The position numbers and the translations under genes are program-made. Below are positions 16,111 through 22,095 of a stretch of DNA of 22,095 nt, one piece after another; the stretch's first letter is position 1; each line of letters opens with the position of its first letter. Location: assembly GCA_046541515.1 (NCBI GenBank), contig JBKHDD010000072.1:1-22095 (forward strand). The letters run 5' to 3'. Below the pieces are notes generated by a model. The model was not told the DNA's origin, ran no database searches, and saw only the letters and a list, made by a program, of their open reading frames with translations. Source of the DNA: CAYFVR01 sp046541515. GTDB lineage: Bacteria; Desulfobacterota; Desulfobacteria; Desulfobacterales; Desulfococcaceae.

Positions 16111-16167
16111 GTCTGGCGGAATTCCAAAAAATTTCCATCGGAACCTTTTCGAATTGGAAGCCAATCG

Positions 16168-16986
16168 ATGGCCGTTTCCACCACCCCCTCCGCGTTGTGG
16201 ACAAAAATCCCGACGGACCTGGTCGCTCGATTGGTCCGGGCGCTGGATCGGGGTTTGGCGGAAGCGCCGGACAATCGCGCCACAATCTGGTTCCGGGCCG
16301 ACGATATCGCCGCGCCGGGCGGAAATTTCCAACGGGTGATCGAAACGTTCACGCGCCACCGGACGCCCCTGGCTTTGGCCGTGGTGCCCGGATGGGTGAC
16401 GCGCCAACGGTGGGCGGCGATCCGCAGAATCGGGAAACCGGGCGGGGATCTCTGGTGCTGGCACCAACACGGATGGCGTCACGCCAACCACGAAGTCGTC
16501 GGCAAAAAGCAGGAGTTTGGTTCGGCCCGACCGGCCGAGGCGGTGGTGGGTGATTTGCGAAAAGGGCGGGACCGGCTTCGGGATCTTTTGGGAGAAGACT
16601 TCTACCCGGCCTTCACCCCGCCGTGGAATCGGTGCGGTCCGGAGGCGTTGACCGGGCTGGTCGATTTGGGTTTTCGCGCCCTTTCCCGGAGCGAGGGAGC
16701 GAAACCCCCGGCCCCGTCGGGTCTTCCGGAATTCCCCGTCAACGTGGACCTGCACACCCGCCGGGAAGGCGATCCCGAAACCGGATGGGAGAATCTGCTG
16801 TCCGAACTGGAATCCGCCGTTTCCGCCGGAACCGCCGGAATCATGCTTCACCATCAGCGGATGAACGACGCGGCGGTTAATTTTCTGGACCGGTTGTTGC
16901 CAATGATCGGCGGGCATTCTGGATTTCGGGTGGCGGGATTGCCGGAATTGGCGGCGGCGGAAAACGATCCCGACCGGAAAATGTAG
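16168..16986 (+). CDS. Polysaccharide deacetylase-family protein
   Basis: A 272-aa protein with NodB-like homology. The metal-site aspartates appear as FRADDIAAPG (Asp45-Asp46), and the histidine motif as WHQHGWRHANHE with His101-x3-His105. A substrate-groove Pro-Pro-Trp-Asn motif (FTPPWNRCG, 150-157) and a late histidine in MLHHQRMND follow. NodB proteins remove N-acetyl groups from amino sugars in glycans. No signal peptide is visible at the chosen start, so it may act inside the cell or on a precursor. ATG 16168 has GGAAG eight bases upstream; a longer frame from 16027 would read through the hairpins and is not preferred. The stop codon TAG (16984-16986) lies within intergenic repeat copy E. 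Confidence 0.85.
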   Translation: MAVSTTPSALWTKIPTDLVARLVRALDRGLAEAPDNRATIWFRADDIAAPGGNFQRVIETFTRHRTPLALAVVPGWVTRQRWAAIRRIGKPGGDLWCWHQHGWRHANHEVVGKKQEFGSARPAEAVVGDLRKGRDRLRDLLGEDFYPAFTPPWNRCGPEALTGLVDLGFRALSRSEGAKPPAPSGLPEFPVNVDLHTRREGDPETGWENLLSELESAVSAGTAGIMLHHQRMNDAAVNFLDRLLPMIGGHSGFRVAGLPELAAAENDPDRKM

Positions 16987-17010
16987 GGACGGCTCCCGCG
17001 GCCGCCCTGT
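16982..17010. repeat. Dispersed inverted repeat, copy E, overlapping a stop codon
   Basis: TGTAGGGACGGC at the left and GCCGCCCTGT at the right match the shape and sequence of copy B. The TAG of TGTAGGG is the stop codon of the deacetylase gene. Confidence 0.7.
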
Positions 17011-17056
17011 TCGTCATTCGTGACGATGGTGGCAAATTGAGTTGGCGATGGCGATT

Positions 17057-17089
17057 GGGGCGAGGGCGCCCGCAAGGGGCGTCCCCACG
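17057..17089. repeat. Dispersed inverted repeat, copy F
   Basis: GGGGCGAGGGCGCCC at the left pairs imperfectly with GGGGCGTCCCC at the right. In reverse complement it reads GTGGGGACGCCCCTTGCGGG, close to copy B. It lies about 45 bp beyond copy E in the gap before the thioesterase gene. Confidence 0.65.
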
Positions 17090-17135
17090 ATTCCGAATTT
17101 CGGGATGTTCCGTCGATAAAATCGTAGGGTTGGCA

Positions 17136-17654
17136 CTACGGTTCCACGCCGATCATCCGCGCCCAGTTTTCCGGCATTTTTTCGACGCCGGCCACCTTGC
17201 GGAATTTCTCCGGGCTCAGAGGCACGACCTTGAACACGCCTTCGGCCAGGGGATTCCCCTCCCCGTCCCGGGCCTCCGCCCGCACTTGGATGGAACGGCC
17301 CGGCCGATTCTCCGATTCGATTTCCGCGTAGAGCCGAATCGGGGCTTCCGGGGCGGCCGGGCGGTGGTAGGTCATCTCCGCCGAACGCAGAATCCAGATC
17401 GACTTGGCCTCGGGCCGCAACGTCAACGGCGTCCAGGCGGCCATGCAGTCCAGCGCGGCGTAGAGGATTCCGCCGTGGACGATCCCCGGAAATCCGGTCA
17501 GATGGGCCGCCGGGGTAAAATCGCCCACCAGCCGCTCCGGGTTGTCCGGGTCCAGGCGGATGGCGATGTCCAGCCCCGCCGGATTGTGATGGCCGCAGCC
17601 GAAGCAGTCGTTTCCCTCGATCCGGTCGCGGTTCACGATTTCGCCGGTGGACAT
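17136..17654 (-). CDS. Hotdog-fold thioesterase (PaaI/acyl-CoA thioesterase-like)
   Basis: A 172-aa cytoplasmic protein. The hotdog signature is IVHGGILYAALDCMAAW, with His60-Gly-Gly and Asp69 as in PaaI-type thioesterases, which hydrolyse acyl- or aryl-CoA thioesters. A short Cys-rich N-terminal motif NDCFGCGHHNPAGL (Cys17, Cys20) is common in this subgroup. The C-terminal half, with YHRPAAPEAPIRLYAEIE and EGVFKVVP, completes the fold. The ATG at 17654 has GGAGGG a few bases upstream and is preferred over in-frame starts at 17672 and 17726. It follows the RND permease gene by 82 nt on the same strand, with a hairpin in the gap, so it may be the third gene of that operon. A functional link to efflux is not obvious. 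Confidence 0.88.
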   Translation of the reverse strand: MSTGEIVNRDRIEGNDCFGCGHHNPAGLDIAIRLDPDNPERLVGDFTPAAHLTGFPGIVHGGILYAALDCMAAWTPLTLRPEAKSIWILRSAEMTYHRPAAPEAPIRLYAEIESENRPGRSIQVRAEARDGEGNPLAEGVFKVVPLSPEKFRKVAGVEKMPENWARMIGVEP

Positions 17655-17686
17655 GGGACCCTCCGTTTTCATTTGGGATTCGTTTT

Positions 17687-17728
17687 CGATGTTGCGTTGC
17701 ACTTCCGATTCGTCGCGCTGCAACATCG
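17687..17728 (-). repeat. Inverted repeat between RND permease and thioesterase genes
   Basis: CGATGTTGC (17687-17695) and GCAACATCG (17720-17728) are perfect 9-bp arms around a 24-nt centre. It lies 9 bp beyond the permease stop. There is no T-run on the minus strand, so it may be an RNA-processing or stability element or a regulator site. Confidence 0.6.
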
Positions 17729-17736
17729 CCGCGATT

Positions 17737-20700
17737 TCACCGCCGGGACTCCGCCGAAAAACGTCCCGCGGCCGGAACGCCGTCCCCCCGCCCTTCCGGT
17801 TTCGAAAGCGTCCCCTTCGTCTTCCGCTTTTCCCGCCAGCGTCGGATCCAGTCCTTGGTCTGCTCGAACGCCTCGTATTCCACCGGGATCATCAGCAACG
17901 CCAGGGCGGTGGCGCTGGCCAGGCCGGCCACGAAGGCCGTGGCCATGGGCGCCCAGGAGATGGAGCGGTTGGGAATGCCGATGGCCATGGGCAGCAGCCC
18001 CAGGACGGTGGTGACCGTGGTGATGACCACCGGCCGCATTCGGGCGGCGGCCGCCTCGATCACCGCGTCCCGCAACGGACGTCCGTTGCGGAACCGCTTG
18101 TTCATGAAGTCGATGAGCAGCAGGGAGTCGTTCACCGCCACCCCGGCCAGACCCACGATGGCCAGAAAGCTGCCGATGGTGAAGGTGGTCCGGGTGAGAA
18201 ACAGCCCCATCACCACGCCGATGAGCGCGAAGGGCACCGCCGTGATGATGATGACCGGCTGGAAGTAGTCGTTGAACTGGGACGCCAGCACCATGTAGAT
18301 CAGCATCACCGCGATGAAAAAGGCGAAGGTCAGCGAGGCGTAGGAGCGGCTGGTGGACTCGAACTCGCCGCCGTAGCTCAGGGTCGCCCCGGCCAAATCC
18401 GCCGGGCGTTCCTGATAGAACCGGTCCACCAGCACCTGGGCCCGCGCCGGGGAAAGCTGGGCGTCGGCCCGGATGTCGGCGGTGATGGTCACCGTGGGCC
18501 GGCCCTTGTACCGGGTCCGCACGTTGGGCTCCCGCACCACCTCCACTTCGGCCAAATCCCGCAGCAGAATCGGCGCGGCGGCGTCCTCCACCAACGGCAC
18601 TTGCAACACGTCCCGGGGATCGGACAACCCCGTGCCCGCCGGGTTGGCCGGGTCGCTTTCCCGGGCCAGCCGCACCAGCAGGTCCACCTCCTCGTCCAGC
18701 CCCCGGAACTGCCCGGCCATTCGGCCGCCCAGGGCCCCGGCCACCATGCCGGTCACCTGGGCCGGCGTCAGGCCGTATTCGTAGACCGCCTCCTGTTTGG
18801 GCACGTAGCGGACGATCCGGTGATAATCCGGCCGGTCGTCGTCCAGGTCGACGAGCGGTTCCAGCTCCTTCTCGCCCCGCATGAACGAGAGAATCCGATC
18901 CGACGCCGCCACCGCTTCGTCCATGGTCGTGGCGGTCACCCGGACGCTGACCGGCTTGCCGGTGGGCGGGCCGTCCGGCTCTTCGAACACCTTGATCCTC
19001 GGCGCGATTTCCGTTCCGGCGTAGCGATCCGCCACGAATTCGTCCAGCGCGTTTCGCATGTAGGCCAGGTGCCGGATGGGATCGTCGTTCGGATTCTCCG
19101 GGAAATCCCGGACCTCCTCCTTGGGCAGCGTCACCACCAGGTTGCCGTAGTGGCTGCCGTGCTGCATGGAATAATCCTCGTTTTCGTAAAACCCCGCGTC
19201 GCCGGAAACCGATTGGGCGGCCTCCGGCCCCATGCCGACGATGAAATCCGAAAGGTCCCGCACCACCCGGTCGGTCGCCTCGATGGGCGTGCCCACCGGC
19301 ATTTCCGCGGTCACCCGGTAGCGGAAGTAATTGCCCGGAAAAAACTGGACCTTGATCAGCGGCATGATGCCGGTGACGGACAGCGCCAGCACCGCCACCG
19401 AGGCCAGGAACAGCCCGCCGATGCCCAGAAAGGCCATCCGCTTGTGGTTGAGCAGCCGTTTCAGCGCGAACCGGTAGGCCTTCCAGAGATAGGAAAAAAT
19501 GCCCGTGCGGAGGTGATGAAACGGGTCCTCGTCCTCGGTGACCACCTTCTTGATTTCCGCCTTGGGGCCCCAATCCAGAATGTGGATGGGCAGGATGAAC
19601 AGCGATTCGACGAGCGAGGCGATGAGGGCGTAGGTGACCGTCTTGGGAATCTGGGCGAAAAACTCCCCGGTGCTCCCGGTCATGATGAGCATGGGCAGAA
19701 AGGCCAGGATGGTCGTCGCCGCCGAGCTGATCACCGGCAGAAACACCTCGGCGGTCCCGTCCACCACCGCCTTGATCCGGTCCTTGCCCATCTGCAAATG
19801 GCGGAAGACGTTTTCCATGATGATGACGGCGTCGTCCACCATGATGCCCGTCACCAGCACGAAGGCGAAGAGGCTGATGGTGTTGAGGGAAACGCCGGCG
19901 AACTTCATGATCAGGATGGAGCAAAGAAACGCGAAGGGAACGCCCAAGGCGGTGAGGAGGGCGTTGCGGAATCCCAGGGTGATCCAGAGCACCAGCGTCA
20001 CCAGGGTCAACCCCAGGATCAGGTTGCCGCCCAGGGTGGACACCGAGTCGTTGATTTCGATGGTGGAATCGTTGGTGAAGACCACCCCGACGCCCTCGGC
20101 CTCGTAATTGGCCGCGAACTCCCGGCTGATCGCCTTCACCCGCTTCGAAATGTCGATGGAATTGCCGCTTTCGGATTTCAACACCCTAAGGCGCAGGGTG
20201 TCGTGGCCGTTGACCGAGGGGATCACCGTCGGGTCCCGGTGGCTCATGCGGGCGCTGGTGACCAGGTCGCGGACGCGGATGAAATTGCCGTCGCCGTCCC
20301 GCCGGACGATGATGTTCAGCACTTCCGACTGGCTGGAAAGGCGGCGTCCGGCGTCCAGATTGTGCTCGGCGTCCGCCTGGAGGAAGCGGCCGGTGGGAAT
20401 CCGGGTGTTGGCCGATTCCACGGCGTCGGCCACCTGGTCGAAGGTGACGCCGTAGGCCCGCAACTTGGCCGGATCCACCGAGACGTGGAATTCCCGCTCG
20501 AACTCGCCGTCGATCTCCACCGTCTGGACGCCCGGCACGTCCAAAATCTCAGACTTCAATTCCTCGGAGAGCAGCGTCAGAGATTTCTGGGGCAGGTCGC
20601 CGGTCAGGTTGACCACCACCACCGGCAGCCATTTCTTGGTGTCGATGTACATAAAGACCGGCTCGTCGGCCCCAGGCGGCAGCTCGTTTTTGACGTTGAG

Positions 20701-21039
20701 GGAAAGAAAGCGCAGCTCGTCGTACAGGTCTTTGTAGTCCACGTCGTCGTTGAACTTGACGTGGACGGACGAGCTGTTCCGGTAGGATTCCGACTTGATG
20801 TACTCCACCTCCTCCAGGCTGTCGAGCGCGTCTTCGATCTCCTTGGTGACGAGCTGTTCCACGTCGTCCGCGGAGGCGCCGTACCAGACGGTGTTGATGA
20901 ACACCTCGCCCATGTCCACGGTGGGCATGTTTTCCACCGGGATCGTAAACAGGGAAAAGCCGCCCGCCAGCACCAGAACGACGAAGACGACGTTGATGAA
21001 AACGGTCTGTTTCAGTGAAAATTTGACCACGGGTTTCAT
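17737..21039 (-). CDS. RND-family efflux permease (HAE-1/AcrB-like)
   Basis: A 1100-aa inner-membrane proton-driven exporter, a little longer than AcrB. The N-terminal helix KQTVFINVVFVVLVLAGGFS is followed by the first large periplasmic loop (about 35-335). TM2-6 follow, with the proton-relay aspartates in VTGIMVDDAVIIMEN (Asp402, Asp403). A second periplasmic loop (about 560-880) and TM8-12 follow. In the last half the site equivalent to AcrB Lys940 reads V-N-D (GLAGVAVNDSLLLIDF, about 963-978), so the relay lysine is missing. Substrate class cannot be told. It overlaps the upstream adaptor gene by 4 nt (ATGA), so the two are coupled. No outer-membrane TolC-like gene is in the window. Length, topology and motifs are intact. 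Confidence 0.96.
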   Translation of the reverse strand: MKPVVKFSLKQTVFINVVFVVLVLAGGFSLFTIPVENMPTVDMGEVFINTVWYGASADDVEQLVTKEIEDALDSLEEVEYIKSESYRNSSSVHVKFNDDVDYKDLYDELRFLSLNVKNELPPGADEPVFMYIDTKKWLPVVVVNLTGDLPQKSLTLLSEELKSEILDVPGVQTVEIDGEFEREFHVSVDPAKLRAYGVTFDQVADAVESANTRIPTGRFLQADAEHNLDAGRRLSSQSEVLNIIVRRDGDGNFIRVRDLVTSARMSHRDPTVIPSVNGHDTLRLRVLKSESGNSIDISKRVKAISREFAANYEAEGVGVVFTNDSTIEINDSVSTLGGNLILGLTLVTLVLWITLGFRNALLTALGVPFAFLCSILIMKFAGVSLNTISLFAFVLVTGIMVDDAVIIMENVFRHLQMGKDRIKAVVDGTAEVFLPVISSAATTILAFLPMLIMTGSTGEFFAQIPKTVTYALIASLVESLFILPIHILDWGPKAEIKKVVTEDEDPFHHLRTGIFSYLWKAYRFALKRLLNHKRMAFLGIGGLFLASVAVLALSVTGIMPLIKVQFFPGNYFRYRVTAEMPVGTPIEATDRVVRDLSDFIVGMGPEAAQSVSGDAGFYENEDYSMQHGSHYGNLVVTLPKEEVRDFPENPNDDPIRHLAYMRNALDEFVADRYAGTEIAPRIKVFEEPDGPPTGKPVSVRVTATTMDEAVAASDRILSFMRGEKELEPLVDLDDDRPDYHRIVRYVPKQEAVYEYGLTPAQVTGMVAGALGGRMAGQFRGLDEEVDLLVRLARESDPANPAGTGLSDPRDVLQVPLVEDAAAPILLRDLAEVEVVREPNVRTRYKGRPTVTITADIRADAQLSPARAQVLVDRFYQERPADLAGATLSYGGEFESTSRSYASLTFAFFIAVMLIYMVLASQFNDYFQPVIIITAVPFALIGVVMGLFLTRTTFTIGSFLAIVGLAGVAVNDSLLLIDFMNKRFRNGRPLRDAVIEAAAARMRPVVITTVTTVLGLLPMAIGIPNRSISWAPMATAFVAGLASATALALLMIPVEYEAFEQTKDWIRRWREKRKTKGTLSKPEGRGDGVPAAGRFSAESRR

Positions 21040-22043
21040 GGGACCATCAACTCCGTTCCGACGCCGAGCCTCGGGTCTTTGGCCACGATGAAATGGCCGT
21101 CCGATTCGCCCAGCACCATGATATTGACCGTTTCGCCGCCCGTCTTCAGGGTGACGCGGGGATTTTCATGCCGGTTGACCACCGCCGATTTGGCGATCCA
21201 GACCCCCTCGGCCGGCACTTGCAACGGCAGGGAAAACCGCAGCCCGCCTCGGCGGGGGCCGTCGTAATTTTCCAGGAGCAGCTCCACCGCCAGCTTGCGG
21301 GTCCGTTCGTCGAACTCCGGATTGACCCAGCCCAGCCGGGTTTCCACCGGCTCCCCCTCCAGTCGCGCCTCGAAGACCTCGGGCATCTCCCGGATGGCGT
21401 CCAACTCCGCCCCGGAGACGGCCAGGGGAACCGTCAACGTGCGATAATCGGCGGCCCGGCCCACCGGCGTTCCGGCGTCCACCAGCTCCCCCGGTTCCAC
21501 CCGGCGATCGATCAAAACCCAGCCTTCCGGGGCGAACAGCTGGTGCCGGGCCTTGCGCTCCAACTGCTCCGCCAGCTTCACCTCCAGCTCCGCCGTTTCG
21601 GCCGCCAGCCGAGCCGCGTCCAGCCGCGCTTGGTTGAGATTTTCCTGGGCCTGATCCCGTTGCACCTCGGTGGCGCCGTCGGCGCGGAGAAGCCGCTGGT
21701 AGCGGGCGAGTTCCTTTTTGTTAAAGGCGACGGAGGATTCATTTTTCTCTTTCGCCGCCTCCACCTGTTTCAAGGCTTCCCGGATGGCCTGAATCTGGAA
21801 ATCGATGAAGGTCGGGTCGATTTCCACAAACGGGATTTCGCCGACGGCGTCGCCCACGTCGTAGTGGACCGAGGCCACCCGGCCGGAAACTTCCGGCGCC
21901 AGAGTCATCACGGCGGCGCTGCGGGTGAAACCGGTCAGCTCGATCTTTTTCCGGGCCGGCTCCACCCGGACGGTTTCCCGGGCGGAAACGGGAGCGGCGC
22001 AGAGCAACAACGCCCAAAGGACAAACCAAAGGCGGGGATTCAT
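21036..22043 (-). CDS. RND efflux periplasmic adaptor (membrane fusion protein, HlyD/AcrA-like)
   Basis: A 335-aa exported protein. The N-terminal signal peptide (about residues 1-21, cut predicted after PVSA) is of Sec type; it lacks a good lipobox. A biotinyl-lipoyl-like half with LAPEVSGRVASVHYDVGDAVGE (about 48-69) comes first. A long helical hairpin follows (about 85-160, rich in Glu, Lys, Gln, Ala), then the second lipoyl half LFAPEGWVLIDRRVEPGELVDAGTPVGR, and beta-barrel/membrane-proximal domains. It links the permease to an outer-membrane channel, not encoded here. Start ATG 22043 has GGAGGA eight bases upstream. It ends in an ATGA overlap with the permease. A terminator-like hairpin with T7 lies just before its ribosome site. 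Confidence 0.94.
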   Translation of the reverse strand: MNPRLWFVLWALLLCAAPVSARETVRVEPARKKIELTGFTRSAAVMTLAPEVSGRVASVHYDVGDAVGEIPFVEIDPTFIDFQIQAIREALKQVEAAKEKNESSVAFNKKELARYQRLLRADGATEVQRDQAQENLNQARLDAARLAAETAELEVKLAEQLERKARHQLFAPEGWVLIDRRVEPGELVDAGTPVGRAADYRTLTVPLAVSGAELDAIREMPEVFEARLEGEPVETRLGWVNPEFDERTRKLAVELLLENYDGPRRGGLRFSLPLQVPAEGVWIAKSAVVNRHENPRVTLKTGGETVNIMVLGESDGHFIVAKDPRLGVGTELMVP

Positions 22044-22057
22044 CAGGGTGTTCCTCC

Positions 22058-22084
22058 AAAAAAACGCTTCGGTCGGCGCCGAAG
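22058..22084 (-). terminator. Terminator-like hairpin before the efflux operon
   Basis: On the minus strand CTTCGG (22084-22079) pairs with CCGAAG (22072-22067) across 6 nt, then CG and a run of seven T (22064-22058). The T-run ends directly against the adaptor's GGAGGA site. It may end an upstream gene outside the window or act as a leader attenuator. Confidence 0.7.
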
Positions 22085-22091
22085 TCTTCGG
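22067..22091 (-). promoter_or_regulatory. Possible anti-terminator arrangement
   Basis: In transcript order the leader has CCGAAG (22091-22086), CTTCGG (22084-22079) and CCGAAG (22072-22067). The middle copy can pair with either neighbour, so a weak 5-bp alternative hairpin with a 3-nt loop could compete with the terminator stem. The upstream leader is cut off by the window edge. Confidence 0.35.
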
Positions 22092-22095
22092 GTCA

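Noticed and set aside
16027..16167. N-terminal extension of the deacetylase gene
   Set aside because: The extra 47 codons run through two hairpins and have no conserved character; ATG 16168 has a ribosome site.
17647..21018. 1123-codon open frame on the plus strand opposite the RND permease
   Set aside because: It is antisense to a clear RND gene. It reads as low-complexity His/Arg/Gly/Asp-rich protein with no known fold, as happens in G+C-rich coding DNA.

Overview
The window looks like a 22 kb piece of a G+C-rich Gram-negative bacterial chromosome. It carries an RND efflux pump with a periplasmic adaptor, a lipoprotein, Shine-Dalgarno sites and sigma-70-type promoters. The gene mix (FadH-like flavoprotein with a TetR gene, SpoIIE/HAMP phosphatase, Rpn nuclease, COG4671-type glycosyltransferase, intergenic GTAGGGGCG hairpins) would fit a Desulfobacterota/deltaproteobacterium-like organism. 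No rRNA or marker gene settles this, so the lineage is inference. I found no tRNA, rRNA, CRISPR array or intact insertion sequence.

Left block, minus strand (1-3831): a SpoIIE-type phosphatase whose reading frame has an in-frame TGA at codon 22, a type-2 glycerate kinase, then a 79-aa protein overlapping a cut-off AbiEii-like nucleotidyltransferase. The last two look like a toxin-antitoxin-type pair. The toxin-like protein has Tyr where the first Asp of the DxD motif is expected.

Central plus-strand block (3908-8698): a strong promoter, a DUF2065 membrane protein overlapping queA, then tgt (two queuosine tRNA-modification genes), a NifU-type Fe-S scaffold, a class I aminotransferase, and a MazE/MazF-like toxin-antitoxin pair. 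A strong bidirectional terminator separates this block from a minus-strand VOC protein. A 352-bp stretch without a gene follows, then an Rpn-family nuclease.

Minus-strand block (10630-13359): a FadH-like 2,4-dienoyl-CoA reductase with a clear sigma-70 promoter, followed 6 bp later by a TetR regulator.

Plus-strand block (13613-16986): a WHy/LEA-type lipoprotein, a histidine phosphatase, a predicted glycosyltransferase (ATGA overlap) and a polysaccharide-deacetylase-family protein. This may be a small envelope-glycan cluster.

Right block, minus strand (17136-22043): adaptor and RND permease (ATGA overlap) followed by a hotdog thioesterase. A terminator/anti-terminator-like leader lies at the right edge. 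At least six copies of an intergenic inverted repeat (GTAGGGGCG...CGCCCCTAC type) are scattered between genes, one of which supplies a stop codon.
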